Shown piece after piece: positions 17,384 to 26,638 of a stretch of DNA of 64,000 nt (within the stretch, counting starts at the first letter, position 1; every line of letters starts with the position of its first letter). The translations under genes and the position numbers were made by a program. The DNA is from Clostridia bacterium (GTDB taxonomy: Bacteria > Bacillota > Clostridia > Oscillospirales > Acutalibacteraceae), in the NCBI GenBank assembly GCA_900752115.1, contig CAADUC010000108.1, forward strand, positions 9,329 through 73,328, read 5' to 3'. Below the pieces are notes generated by a model. It did no database searches, had not been told where the DNA came from, and saw only the letters and a list, made by a program, of their open reading frames with translations.

Positions 17384-17585
17384 ATGGTTGGGTGCCCGCG
17401 GGCTGCAAGGCTGCGCGGGAGAATAGGGAAGCGGGTGAGATTCCCGCGCGGTCCCGCCGCTGTGAGGGCAGCCCTGCCGGCACAGCCACTGCGAACGTTT
17501 CGCGGGAAGGCTCCGGTATTCTGGGCGCCCGGGCGCAGTTCTGCGCCTCAAGCCAGAAGACCTGCCCAGCCGTTCGGACGCCCCG
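17384..17585 (+). ncRNA. Cobalamin (B12) riboswitch
   Basis: This RNA element binds adenosylcobalamin and controls the downstream biosynthetic genes. The diagnostic parts appear in order: AATAGGGAA-GCGGGTGAGATTCCCGC, CGCCGCTGTGA, the GCCACTG element near 17484, GCGGGAAGGC, and the B12 box AGCCAGAAGACCTGCC at 17551-17566. It sits directly after a promoter and before a terminator hairpin, the layout expected for termination control. The edges are estimated by eye. Confidence 0.95.
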
Positions 17586-17637
17586 CGGAGGACGGTGCGC
17601 GTGCGGGGCAGGGGGAGCGTTTCTCCCCGTCTTGGTG

Positions 17638-17670
17638 CGCCTGTACCCTCAGAGGGTGCGGGCGTTTTTT
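17638..17670 (+). terminator. Riboswitch-controlled intrinsic terminator
   Basis: A 12-pair stem (17638-17664) with a three-base loop is followed by six T. It lies between the riboswitch and cbiD, so cobalamin binding probably favours this hairpin and stops transcription before the operon. Confidence 0.85.
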
Positions 17671-17766
17671 CATTTGGTTTCGAAACCGCACACACCGTCA
17701 TCGGACAGCGGAACTGCTCCGTCTTCCCCGGCTTTCCTGTGCGTTTTCGGGAAGGAGCGTCATTTC

Positions 17767-18915
17767 ATGGAAGCCTCTTCTGCTTTCCCCTCCCGCGGCG
17801 GACTGCGCTGCGGGATCACCACCGGTACCTGTGCCGCGCTCGCGTCGTCTGCCGCGGCTTCCCTGCTCGCAGGGAACGAGCCCGTCTGTGCTTTGATCCG
17901 CACGCCGGGCGGCCAAACAGTACAGGCGGAGATCCTCCATCCGCACCGTGGAGAAAAGGAAGCCTCCTGTGCCGTACGGAAGGATGCCGGGGACGATCCC
18001 GACGTCACAGACGGTATCCTTGTCTATGCCTGCGTGCGTCTCTCGGACAAGCCGGGAATCTGCATCGAGGGCGGTGAAGGCGTGGGACGCGTCACCCTTC
18101 CCGGCCTTGACCAGCCTGTGGGCTCCGCGGCGATCAACCGTGTGCCGCGCAGGATGATCGAAGAAGCGGTACGAAGCGCCCTTCTGGCCGGAGGGCTTCC
18201 GCCGAACGCTCTTGTCACCATCTCGATCCCCGGCGGCGAGGACCTTGCAAAAAAAACCTTCAATCCGCGTCTCGGCATTGTCGGCGGGCTTTCCGTACTC
18301 GGCACCTCCGGCATCGTTGAGCCGATGAGCGAGAAAGCTTTGACGGAGACAATCCGCGCGGAACTCTCCGTCCGGCGCGCAGCCGGAGAGGTAACCGCCG
18401 TCGCCGTGCCGGGACATTACGGAGAACGCTTTCTGCAGTCGTTTCCTTCCCTGCAGCACATTCGGTCCGTACAGTGTTCGAATTTTGTCGGGGAGGCTGT
18501 CGATCTCGCCGCAGAGCTTGGCTTTTCCGGACTGCTTCTGGTCGGACACATCGGGAAGCTCGTTAAGCTCGCCGCAGGCATCTTCAACACGCACTCCAAA
18601 TATGGGGACGCGCGCATGGAGATCCTCACAGCCCACGCCGCTGCTGCAGGCGCGTCCCGCGAGCTGTCTGCCGCCCTGCTGCAATGCCCCACCACGGACG
18701 CGGCCCTCGCTCTTCTGAAAGAAGCGGGGCTCACGCAGGCTGTTGTTGCTGCCTTGCTTAAAGCAATGGATCGGCACATTCACCGACGCGCCGCGGACAG
18801 GCTGCGCGCCGGTATTCTTCTCTACCATGACAAATACGGTTTTCTCGGCATGACGCCCGACGCTGCCGTTCTGCTGCGCACGCTCGGTCCCGATGCCGGA
18901 AAGGAGTTTTTATGA
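17767..18915 (+). CDS. cbiD: Cobalt-precorrin-5B C1-methyltransferase CbiD
   Basis: CbiD methylates C1 of the corrin ring during ring contraction in the anaerobic B12 pathway, using S-adenosylmethionine. The product (382 residues) has the family opening GGLRCGITTGTCAALASSAAA and the central INRVPRRMIEEAV. I place the start at the ATG at 17767 behind AAGGAG. The open frame extends upstream through the riboswitch, but that extension is not translated in any plausible model. It is the first structural gene after the riboswitch, and its stop overlaps the next start. Confidence 0.95.
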   Translation: MEASSAFPSRGGLRCGITTGTCAALASSAAASLLAGNEPVCALIRTPGGQTVQAEILHPHRGEKEASCAVRKDAGDDPDVTDGILVYACVRLSDKPGICIEGGEGVGRVTLPGLDQPVGSAAINRVPRRMIEEAVRSALLAGGLPPNALVTISIPGGEDLAKKTFNPRLGIVGGLSVLGTSGIVEPMSEKALTETIRAELSVRRAAGEVTAVAVPGHYGERFLQSFPSLQHIRSVQCSNFVGEAVDLAAELGFSGLLLVGHIGKLVKLAAGIFNTHSKYGDARMEILTAHAAAAGASRELSAALLQCPTTDAALALLKEAGLTQAVVAALLKAMDRHIHRRAADRLRAGILLYHDKYGFLGMTPDAAVLLRTLGPDAGKEFL

Positions 18916-19640
18916 TGAATCAGAATCATTCCTCCGGCGTCCTGTTCGGCGTCGGCGTAGGCCCCGGCGATCCGGAGCTGCTGACCGTCAAGGCGCTGCG
19001 CGCTCTTGAACGCTGCACCGTCATCGCCTATCCCAAAACGCGCGGGGAGACAAATCTTGCCCTCGACATTGTCCGGCGTGCCGGTGTGGAGCTTGAGGGC
19101 AAAACGCTGCTGCCGCTCCTTTTCCCCATGACGCGCGACAAGGAGGAGCTCGTGCGATACCACGACGAGGCCGCCGCCTCTCTCTTTGCGCATCTGAGCG
19201 CCGGGGAGGACGTCGCGGTGCTCAGCCTGGGCGACGCCTCACTCTATTCCACTTTCAGTTATCTGCTCACACGTGTAAAGGAAAAGGACTTTCCTGTTGA
19301 AATCATTCCGGGCGTGCCGAGCTTCTGCGCCGCAGCAGCGCTTCTGGAACGCAGTCTGACCGCCATGAAAGAGCCGCTGCACATCATTCCGGCAGGCTAC
19401 GAGGGTTCTCTTGACGCGCTCTCGCTGCCGGGCAGCAAGGTCATCATGAAAAGCGGAAGAACTTTACCCCAGCTCTGTGAGCGGCTGGACGAGCTGGGCC
19501 TGCTTTCCCGCTCGGCTCTGGTGGAAAACGCCGGTCTGCCTGACGAACGGATCGTCTCTCCCCTCTCCCGGGAGACGGAGAGCTCCGGTTATTTCACGAC
19601 CATTTTGGTCGGCCCTGAGGAAGCGGAGGGAAGCCTGTGA
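18912..19640 (+). CDS. cbiL: Precorrin-2/cobalt-factor II C20-methyltransferase CbiL
   Basis: This SAM-dependent enzyme methylates C20 of cobalt-factor II, the first methylation after cobalt entry. The 242-residue protein has the tetrapyrrole methylase marks GVGVGPGDPELLTVKAL, LSLGDASLYSTFSYL and PGVPSFCAAAALL. Two ATG codons in a row follow AAGGAG, and the first overlaps the cbiD stop. The GDPELLTVKA opening and LGDASLYSTF motif separate it from CbiF and CbiH in the same operon. Confidence 0.94.
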   Translation: MMNQNHSSGVLFGVGVGPGDPELLTVKALRALERCTVIAYPKTRGETNLALDIVRRAGVELEGKTLLPLLFPMTRDKEELVRYHDEAAASLFAHLSAGEDVAVLSLGDASLYSTFSYLLTRVKEKDFPVEIIPGVPSFCAAAALLERSLTAMKEPLHIIPAGYEGSLDALSLPGSKVIMKSGRTLPQLCERLDELGLLSRSALVENAGLPDERIVSPLSRETESSGYFTTILVGPEEAEGSL

Positions 19641-20395
19641 TTTACTTTATCGGAGCCGGGAGCGGCGCTCCCGATCTCATCACGGTGCGCGGTGCGCGTC
19701 TGCTGGAGCAGGCCGGCTGCGTCATCTATGCCGGAAGCCTGGTCAACCCGGAACTTCTGAAGCTCTGCCCTCCGGAATGTGAAATCCACGACAGCGCACG
19801 CATGACGCTCGAAGAGGTAATCGAGGTTCTCCTGACGGCGGAACGCGCCGGAAAGCTGACGGTACGCCTGCATACAGGCGACCCCTGCGTTTACGGAGCC
19901 ATTCGCGAACAGATGGAGCGGCTCGACGAAGCGGGCGTTTCCTACAAGGTTGTGCCCGGCGTAAGCAGCTTTTGCGGGGCGGCGTCGGCGCTTCCTGCTG
20001 AATATACGGTACCCGGCGTGAGCCAGACGGTCATTCTCACACGCATGGCGGGGCGTACGCCGGTCCCGAAGGGACAGGAGCTCTCCTCTCTCGCATCGCA
20101 CCGCGCTTCAATGGTTCTCTTTCTGAGCGCGGGACTTCTCGAAGAGTCGCAGGCGGAGCTGCTGCGCGGCGGTTATTCTCCCGACACGCCCGCCGCCATT
20201 GTCTACAAGGCTACCTGGCCGGATGAGAAGGTCTTCCGCTGCACGGTTTCCACACTGGCCGAAACGGCGAAACAGAACGGAATCGGCAAAACGGCGCTCA
20301 TCCTGATCGGCGATTTTCTCGGAGACGGCGGCGAACGCAGTCTGCTCTACGATCCGACGTTCACCACCGGCTATCGGGAGGCGGCAAAGTCATGA
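19637..20395 (+). CDS. cbiF: Cobalt-precorrin-4 C11-methyltransferase CbiF
   Basis: CbiF adds the C11 methyl group to cobalt-precorrin-4. The protein (252 residues) opens with MIYFIGAGSGAPDLITVRGA and carries LHTGDPCVYGAIREQMERL and VPGVSSFCGAASAL, which are diagnostic for CbiF/CobM. It starts with GTG, four bases inside the end of cbiL, and ends by overlapping cbiG. The tight coupling suggests that the methylases are made in fixed proportion. Confidence 0.95.
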   Translation: MIYFIGAGSGAPDLITVRGARLLEQAGCVIYAGSLVNPELLKLCPPECEIHDSARMTLEEVIEVLLTAERAGKLTVRLHTGDPCVYGAIREQMERLDEAGVSYKVVPGVSSFCGAASALPAEYTVPGVSQTVILTRMAGRTPVPKGQELSSLASHRASMVLFLSAGLLEESQAELLRGGYSPDTPAAIVYKATWPDEKVFRCTVSTLAETAKQNGIGKTALILIGDFLGDGGERSLLYDPTFTTGYREAAKS

Positions 20396-21414
20396 AACTC
20401 TCCGTGATAGCGTTCACCTCCCGCGGGCTGCGCCTTGCGGAACGGCTGCCCGGCCTGCTCTCTGCGGACGGTATACAGGTCAAGCTCTGCGCCTGCTTCG
20501 GCGGGACGTCCGTCTCCGCGGCAGAGTGGACCAAGCAGGCCTTCTCCGACTCCGACGCCCTTCTCTACATCGGGGCGGCTGGGATCGCCGTGCGGTGTGC
20601 CGCACCTTTCCTGCGCTCAAAACTGACGGATCCTGCCGTGCTTGTCATGGACGAGGGCGGCCGCTTCTGTATTTCCCTGCTCTCCGGCCACGCGGGCGGA
20701 GCCAACCGTCTCGCGGAGCGGATCGCTTCTCTCTGCGGAGCCACGCCCGTCGTCACCACAGCGACGGACGGACGCGGCCTTTTCGCTGTCGACGAATGGG
20801 CGGCCCGCTTTGGCTGCGCCCTCCTGCCGAAGGACGCCATCCGCCTCGTATCGGGCGCGCTTCTGGAGGGAAAGCCCGTCGGCTTTCTGAGTGATTTCCC
20901 GATCGCCGGAGAGCTGCCGAAAGGCTTTGTCTCCTCCCCGCCGGAGGGTTCGCCGTGCGTGCATGTTACTTGCTCCGCCGGAGACGGCGACCCGCAATGC
21001 CTGCGTGTTGTTCCCCGCGCGTCCATTCTTGGGATCGGCTGCCGCAGGGGAATTTCCGAGCAGGCGATCGCCGCAGCTGTGGACGAATTTCTCGCGCTGC
21101 ACCGCTGGGAGCGGGCAAGTATCCGCGAGATCTGCTCGATTGATCTCAAGCAGGATGAGGAGGGGCTTCTCGCGTTCTGCCGCAGTCTCGGCGTGCCCGC
21201 GCACTTCTTCCCCGCCGACACGCTCGCTCAAATGCAGGGAGATTTTTCTTCTTCTGATTTCGTCTCCTCGGTAACGGGCGTGGGGAACGTCTGCGAACGA
21301 GCGGCTGTTTGCGGCGGCGGGACGCTGGCGCTGCCGAAATTTGTCCGCGAAGGCGTGACGGTCGCTCTCGCGCTGGCCCCTGTGGAGCTTTCCTTTACAG
21401 ATTGGAGAGAATAA
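20392..21414 (+). CDS. cbiG: Cobalt-precorrin-5A hydrolase CbiG
   Basis: CbiG opens the delta-lactone of cobalt-precorrin-5A and releases the two-carbon fragment during ring contraction. The 340-residue product has the N-terminal and middle domains (LLYIGAAGIAVRCAAPFL, LLSGHAGGANRLAERIA) and the C-terminal CobE-like domain (LGIGCRRGISEQAI and SVTGVGNVCERAAV). It is unfused, unlike some clostridial forms joined to CbiH. The operon frame is broken after it by an unrelated gene before cbiH. Confidence 0.94.
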   Translation: MKLSVIAFTSRGLRLAERLPGLLSADGIQVKLCACFGGTSVSAAEWTKQAFSDSDALLYIGAAGIAVRCAAPFLRSKLTDPAVLVMDEGGRFCISLLSGHAGGANRLAERIASLCGATPVVTTATDGRGLFAVDEWAARFGCALLPKDAIRLVSGALLEGKPVGFLSDFPIAGELPKGFVSSPPEGSPCVHVTCSAGDGDPQCLRVVPRASILGIGCRRGISEQAIAAAVDEFLALHRWERASIREICSIDLKQDEEGLLAFCRSLGVPAHFFPADTLAQMQGDFSSSDFVSSVTGVGNVCERAAVCGGGTLALPKFVREGVTVALALAPVELSFTDWRE

Positions 21415-21438
21415 GAAAAAAGGCAGGAGGCGTTTTGG

Positions 21439-22452
21439 ATGAAACAGCTGCCCCTCACAGTCTTTGCGCAGATTCGAAAATGCGTTTACCGGCATGCACG
21501 CCAGGTGGAGGCCGCCTGGTGGCGGTATCTGTTTGAACACAGGAACCCGGAAGAGGTCGTCACCTCCCTGCGCGTCTATCAAAATGAGGACGGCGGGTTC
21601 GGGAACGGACTCGAGCCGGATTGCGCCAATCCCGGCTCGACCCCCGCGGCGACTTTTCTGGCGTATTCGAGACTGCGGGCCGTGGGCCGCGACGGGAAAG
21701 AGGAGCCCATGATTCAGGAAATCATGCGGTACGTCGAGAACACCGATCATTTCACGGAACACGGATGGCTCTGGGCTATCCCCTCCAACAACCGGTATCC
21801 GTGCCAGCCATGGTATCTCTACCCTAACGCGCCGTGGTTTCCGAAGGACTGGCCCCCCGAAAACTATGTCAGCGGCGGACTGCTCTCCTTTATCCTCCGG
21901 TACTTTGAGCCGGATCGGGATATTTATCGCAAAGCGCTGCGGGTACTCGAGTACCGGCTTCCCCTTTTGGAGCGGTTTCCTGAATTTTGTTCGTTTACCG
22001 GCGAGTGGAACCAGGAATCCATCGAGGTCAACGACTGGATTGATCTTCTCGATACAGTGGAATCCTTCCGGCTGAGAAACCCGGAAGAATGCAGCCGGCT
22101 GAAACGCCGTTTTCTCGCGCTCGTGAGGGAATCGGCTGTCAAAGCGGTTTTCGTCGAGGCGGAACGCCGCCTCTCAAAGCGCGGCTATACCGATGCGGAG
22201 CTCGACGCGCTTGTGGAAGAACTCAGCGGCGGCAACGTATGGAACGAGGGATTCCTTTATTATGCCGCAGGCGGACAGTTCTGCGATTTGGAGGGAGACA
22301 GAAGCCGTCCCATGCGCTCCGGAGAGCTGTGGTGGAACCTCATCGGCGCTATAACCAAACTGCAGATTCTCGGCGAGTACAACCGGCTGGAGGAATGCGC
22401 GCCCCTGATGAAGAATGCGGGATTGTCCTGCTCAGCCGGCAGAAACGGATAG
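21439..22452 (+). CDS. Alpha-toroid (prenyltransferase/squalene cyclase-like) protein of unknown function
   Basis: The 337-residue protein is not a known B12 enzyme. Its YQNEDGGFGNGLEPD near residues 48-62 resembles the QW-type repeat of squalene cyclases and prenyltransferase beta-subunit folds. The spaced aromatic helices (GWLWAIP, WFPKDWPPENYVSGGLLSFIL) fit an alpha-alpha toroid. The catalytic DXDD of squalene-hopene cyclase is not seen. AGGAGG precedes the ATG by nine bases. It lies 24 bases after cbiG and 91 before cbiH, with base composition like its neighbours, so it belongs to the transcript. Function is unknown. Confidence 0.75.
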   Translation: MKQLPLTVFAQIRKCVYRHARQVEAAWWRYLFEHRNPEEVVTSLRVYQNEDGGFGNGLEPDCANPGSTPAATFLAYSRLRAVGRDGKEEPMIQEIMRYVENTDHFTEHGWLWAIPSNNRYPCQPWYLYPNAPWFPKDWPPENYVSGGLLSFILRYFEPDRDIYRKALRVLEYRLPLLERFPEFCSFTGEWNQESIEVNDWIDLLDTVESFRLRNPEECSRLKRRFLALVRESAVKAVFVEAERRLSKRGYTDAELDALVEELSGGNVWNEGFLYYAAGGQFCDLEGDRSRPMRSGELWWNLIGAITKLQILGEYNRLEECAPLMKNAGLSCSAGRNG

Positions 22453-22543
22453 CCATACCTTTTCCCGCATTTCTTCTATTAATGATAGTACCTCAGCGGA
22501 ATTTACCCTCATGAAACAAAGGGTATCAAAAAGGAGCACTTAC

Positions 22544-23293
22544 ATGAAGCTTTATCTTGTCGGCCTTGGGCCGGGCAAATGGGAGGGCCTCACGCTCGAG
22601 GCCATGCGCGCCTGTGAGGAGAGCGACGTTCTTGCGGGCTACCACGTTTATCTGGATCTCATCCGTGATCGCTTTCCGGACAAGCCCCTTCTGACCACCG
22701 GAATGCGTCAGGAACCGGAACGCTGCCGCCGGTCCATTGAGGAGGTCCTCTCCGGAAAGACGGTCGCCCTTGTTTGCAGCGGCGACGCGGGCGTATACGG
22801 AATGGCCTCCCTGGCTCTCGAGATTGCGCAGGAGTATCCGCCGATCGAGATCGAGGTCATCCCCGGTGTAACAGCGGCCCTGAGCGGAGCGGCTCTGCTG
22901 GGCGCTCCGCTCTCGCACGACTTCGCCGTCGTAAGCCTGAGCGATCTTCTCACTCCCTGGGAAACCATCGAACGCCGTCTCACCGCCGCGGCGCAGGCGG
23001 ACTTCGCTCTGTGCCTTTACAATCCCGCCAGCCACCACCGGCCGGACAACCTGCGCCGCGCCTGCGATATCCTGCTGCGGGAAAAATCTCCCGACACGGT
23101 CTGCGGCCTGGTGCGCTGCATCGGACGGGAGGGCGAGTCAAGCCGCCTGATGACGCTCGGCGAGCTGCGGGACGCTGAGGCGGACATGTTTACGACCGTC
23201 TTCATCGGCAGCAGCCAGACAAAGGCAATCGGCGGCCGTATGGTAACGCCGCGCGGCTACCACATGAAAAAGCCGGAGGCAAAACAATCATGA
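22544..23293 (+). CDS. cbiH: Precorrin-3B/cobalt-factor III C17-methyltransferase CbiH
   Basis: CbiH methylates C17 and drives ring contraction of cobalt-factor III. I chose the ATG at 22544 (MKLYLVGLGPGKWEGLTLEA) because AAGGAG stands eight bases before it; the frame is open further upstream. Diagnostic parts are VCSGDAGVYGMASLALEI, PGVTAALSGAALLGAPLSHD and CLYNPASHHRPDNL. Length (249) fits the single-domain form. The stop overlaps cbiJ by four bases. Confidence 0.95.
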   Translation: MKLYLVGLGPGKWEGLTLEAMRACEESDVLAGYHVYLDLIRDRFPDKPLLTTGMRQEPERCRRSIEEVLSGKTVALVCSGDAGVYGMASLALEIAQEYPPIEIEVIPGVTAALSGAALLGAPLSHDFAVVSLSDLLTPWETIERRLTAAAQADFALCLYNPASHHRPDNLRRACDILLREKSPDTVCGLVRCIGREGESSRLMTLGELRDAEADMFTTVFIGSSQTKAIGGRMVTPRGYHMKKPEAKQS

Positions 23294-24072
23294 AGCGCGT
23301 GCTGCTCTTCGGCGGCACGACAGAGGGCCGGGAACTCTGTGAGCGCTGGGCCTCTCTCCCCTTCCTTCATGTCACTGTCTGCGTTGCGACATCCTACGGC
23401 CGGGAACTGCTCAGCGGAGTGCCCGAGAACATCGAAGTGCTGGAAGGGCGTAAGGGAGCTCATGAGATTGCCGGACTTCTTTCCGGTGAACCGGACGGGG
23501 ACGGAGCTGACGTCGTTGTAGATGCGACGCACCCCTTTGCCCTCGAGGTCAGCCGAACGCTGCGAACGGTCTGCGGAGAGACGGGCGTGCCGTATCTGCG
23601 TCTGCTGCGTCCGCGGGACGGCTTTCCCGGCGCGGATCGCTGCATCCTTGTCGACAGCGCGGCGCAGGCGTGCGAGGCGCTCGCGAAAACGACGGGCCCT
23701 GTTCTGCTGACGACGGGAGCCAAAGAACTCGACGCGTTTTCCTCTCTGCCCCACTTTGCGGAGCGTGTCTATGCGCGCGTGCTTCCATCCGCCGAATCGG
23801 TGGAGAAATGCGCCGCTCTTGGTCTGCCGCGCCCGCACATCCTGGCTCTGCAGGGACCGTTCAGCCGAAAGCTCAACCGCGCGCTTCTCGAGGAATACGG
23901 AATCCGCTGGCTCGTCACAAAAGAAACCGGGGAAGCGGGAGGCTTTCCTGAAAAGCTGCTTGCCGCCTTCGACTGCGGCGCAACGCCGGTGGTTCTGCGC
24001 CGCCCCCCCGAAGAGGGACTCACGGCGCAGGAAATCTGCCGGATGGTGGAGGAGGAAACAAGATGCGACTGA
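23290..24072 (+). CDS. cbiJ: Cobalt-precorrin-6A reductase CbiJ
   Basis: CbiJ reduces cobalt-precorrin-6A with a nicotinamide cofactor. The 260-residue protein starts MKRVLLFGGTTEGRELCERW and has DATHPFALEVSRTL and LVTKETGEAGGFPEKL, all hallmarks of CbiJ/CobK. It overlaps cbiH by four bases and the fused cbiET by ten, so all three should be co-translated. Confidence 0.95.
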   Translation: MKRVLLFGGTTEGRELCERWASLPFLHVTVCVATSYGRELLSGVPENIEVLEGRKGAHEIAGLLSGEPDGDGADVVVDATHPFALEVSRTLRTVCGETGVPYLRLLRPRDGFPGADRCILVDSAAQACEALAKTTGPVLLTTGAKELDAFSSLPHFAERVYARVLPSAESVEKCAALGLPRPHILALQGPFSRKLNRALLEEYGIRWLVTKETGEAGGFPEKLLAAFDCGATPVVLRRPPEEGLTAQEICRMVEEETRCD

Positions 24073-25259
24073 CATTGCTCGGCATGGGACCGGGAAACGC
24101 GGGCTGCCTGACCGCTGAGGCACAGACGGCGCTCGGAACAGCGGACTGCCTGATCGGCTCGCCCCGCCTGCTCGCCGCTTTCGGAACGGGCGTACCGCAG
24201 TTTGCGCTGACACGCGCTGCCGACATTGCAGCCTTGCTGCGGGAGCACCCCGAATTTTCGTCCCCGTGCGTGCTGCTCAGCGGCGACACAGGCTTTTACA
24301 GCGGAGCACGCTCCCTGCTTGCCCTCACCGGCGAAGAAAATGTCATCGTGCTGCCCGGCCTTTCGAGCGTGCAGACGCTTGCCGCCCGTCTGCGGCAGCC
24401 CTGGCAGGACTGGAAGCTCGTCAGCGCCCACGGCGTCTTCTGCGAGCCCGCCGCGCACGTGAGGAAAAACCGCTTTACCTTTTTCCTGACGGGCGGGGCG
24501 TGTTCACCGCAATCACTGTGCCGTTCCCTCGTATCGTCGGGACTCGGCGGCGTGCGCGTTACCGTGGGCGAAAACCTATCCGGTGAAAACGAGGCTGTTC
24601 ACACCGGAACAGCCCTGGAGCTTGCGGAGCAGTGCTTCGCGCCGCTCAGCGTGATGCTTGCGGAACACCCGGAGCCCTATCTATCCATGGTTCCCGGCGT
24701 GCGTGACGACCGCTTTGAGCGCGGAAATGTGCCGATGACAAAAAGCGAGGTGCGCAGCCTCGTGCTGTGCAAGCTGGGACTGCGCCGCGGCGACGTATTC
24801 TGGGATGTCGGCGCGGGGACAGGGTCCGTCTGTGTTGAGGCGGCGCTGCTGCTTGAGGACGGGCTGGTCTGCGCCGTGGAACGGAACGAGGAAGGCTGCG
24901 CCCTGATCCGCAAAAACGCGGAACGATTCGGCGTACCGGTCACACTCGTGCAGGGCACGGCCCCGGAAGCATGCGCCTCCTTCCCCGCGCCCGACACCGC
25001 TTTCATCGGCGGAAGCGACGGGAAGCTCGAGGAAATTCTGCGCTTCCTTCTGGAACGGAACCCGGCGGTGCGCGTGGTCGTAACGGCCGTGACGATCGAG
25101 ACGCTCGCGAAAGCGTCCGCTCTCCTCGACCGGCTCGGCTTCTGTGAGGTGGAGCGGATTCAGGTCGCCGTCTCCCGGCTTGTTCCTGCGGGGCCGCTGC
25201 ACCGTCTGCAGGCGGAGAACCCTGTTTTCCTGCTGAGCGGAAGGGGGCCGGGCGCGTGA
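24063..25259 (+). CDS. cbiET: Fused cobalt-precorrin-7 C5- and -6B C15-methyltransferase CbiET
   Basis: This bifunctional enzyme methylates C5 and C15 and removes the C12 acetate carboxylate. The N-terminal 200 residues are a tetrapyrrole methylase (MRLTLLGMGPGNAGCLTAEA, LLSGDTGFYSGARSLL). The C-terminal half is a class I SAM methyltransferase with DVGAGTGSVCVEAALL. The 398-residue length matches CobL/CbiET fusions. Its start overlaps cbiJ and its stop overlaps cbiA. Confidence 0.94.
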   Translation: MRLTLLGMGPGNAGCLTAEAQTALGTADCLIGSPRLLAAFGTGVPQFALTRAADIAALLREHPEFSSPCVLLSGDTGFYSGARSLLALTGEENVIVLPGLSSVQTLAARLRQPWQDWKLVSAHGVFCEPAAHVRKNRFTFFLTGGACSPQSLCRSLVSSGLGGVRVTVGENLSGENEAVHTGTALELAEQCFAPLSVMLAEHPEPYLSMVPGVRDDRFERGNVPMTKSEVRSLVLCKLGLRRGDVFWDVGAGTGSVCVEAALLLEDGLVCAVERNEEGCALIRKNAERFGVPVTLVQGTAPEACASFPAPDTAFIGGSDGKLEEILRFLLERNPAVRVVVTAVTIETLAKASALLDRLGFCEVERIQVAVSRLVPAGPLHRLQAENPVFLLSGRGPGA

Positions 25260-26638
25260 ACCTGCCGCGGATTCTGATTGCAGCGCCTCGCAGCGGAGGC
25301 GGAAAGACCACATTCGTCTGCGGACTGCTGCGCCTTCTGCAAAAGAAGGGCCTCTCCCCGGCCCCGTTCAAATGCGGGCCGGACTTCATCGATCCGCTTT
25401 TTCACCGCGAGCTGCTCGGCCTCTCCGGGGCCAATCTCGACCTCTTCTTCACAGGCGAGGAAACCGTGCGCGGCCTGCTCGCGCGATACGGCAAAGGCCA
25501 TGACCTCGCCGTCCTCGAGGGTGTGATGGGCTATTATGACGGCGTGGGCGGCACAACGGAAACAGCGGGCAGCTACGACCTCGCCCGCGCAACCGATACG
25601 CCGGTTCTTCTTGTGCTCGACGCGCGCGGCGTCTCGCTTTCCCTTGCGGCGGAGGTGAAAGGTTTTCTCTCCTTCCGCACGCCAAGCCGGATCGCCGGAT
25701 TATTCCTCAACCGCTGCTCCGCTTCGCTGCACACGCTGCTCGCCCCGGTACTTGAGCGCGAGACCGGCCTGCCGGTTCTCGGCTACCTGCCGCCGGACGA
25801 CGCCGTTTCGCTTGAGAGCCGTCATCTCGGCCTTGTCACACCGGAGGATGTGCAGGGACTTCCTGAAAAGCTCGACAGGCTCGCGGAAACACTTGAGCGG
25901 TCGCTCGACCTGGAGCGTCTCCTCGCCGTGGCAAAGAGCGCGCCGCCGCTTGAGAATCGTCTTGTCACTCACGCGCCTGTTCACAGCGGACTGCCGCTGC
26001 GGCTGGCCGTTGCACGGGACCGGGCGTTCTGCTTCTACTACCGGGAGAACCTCGACTTGCTGCGCGAGCTCGGCGCGGAGCCCGTGTTCTTTTCCCCTCT
26101 CACGGATCGCGCCCTGCCTGAAAACTGCGACGGACTTTATCTTGGCGGAGGATATCCGGAGCTGTGGCTGGGACAGCTTGCCGAAAACCGGCCGATGCTC
26201 GAGAGCGTACGGCATGCCGTTTGCTCCGGCCTTCCGACGCTCGCCGAGTGCGGCGGCTTCCTCTATCTGCACCGGGAAATCCGGAACCGAAACGGAACTG
26301 CTTTCCCGGGCGCGGCCGTGCTGGACAGCTGTGCCGCTCCGGCAGGGGGGCTCAGACGGTTCGGCTACATCACGCTGACCGCGGAACACGACACTCTGCT
26401 CTGCGCGCAGGGTGATTCCATTCGCGCCCACGAGTTCCACTACTGGGACAGCGAACACCCCGGGAACGCATTCACGGCGGCAAAGCCGCTGCGTTCCACA
26501 CGATGGCCGTGTATCCACGCACAGAACAATCTGTTTGCGGGTTTCCCGCATTTGTATTTTTACTCCAACCCCTCCTTTGCCGCCCGGTTTGTCCGGGCCA
26601 TGGCGGAGCGGCGGAAACGGAAGGATGAGAACAAATGA
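25256..26638 (+). CDS. cbiA: Cobyrinate a,c-diamide synthase CbiA
   Basis: CbiA amidates the a and c side chains of cobyrinate with glutamine and ATP. The 460-residue protein has an N-terminal P-loop domain (AAPRSGGGKTTFVCGLLRLL) and a C-terminal class I glutaminase-like domain (GLYLGGGYPELW, then LAECGGFLYLHRE with the nucleophilic Cys). It begins with GTG overlapping the cbiET stop. The related cbiP further along amidates the remaining side chains. Confidence 0.94.
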   Translation: MNLPRILIAAPRSGGGKTTFVCGLLRLLQKKGLSPAPFKCGPDFIDPLFHRELLGLSGANLDLFFTGEETVRGLLARYGKGHDLAVLEGVMGYYDGVGGTTETAGSYDLARATDTPVLLVLDARGVSLSLAAEVKGFLSFRTPSRIAGLFLNRCSASLHTLLAPVLERETGLPVLGYLPPDDAVSLESRHLGLVTPEDVQGLPEKLDRLAETLERSLDLERLLAVAKSAPPLENRLVTHAPVHSGLPLRLAVARDRAFCFYYRENLDLLRELGAEPVFFSPLTDRALPENCDGLYLGGGYPELWLGQLAENRPMLESVRHAVCSGLPTLAECGGFLYLHREIRNRNGTAFPGAAVLDSCAAPAGGLRRFGYITLTAEHDTLLCAQGDSIRAHEFHYWDSEHPGNAFTAAKPLRSTRWPCIHAQNNLFAGFPHLYFYSNPSFAARFVRAMAERRKRKDENK

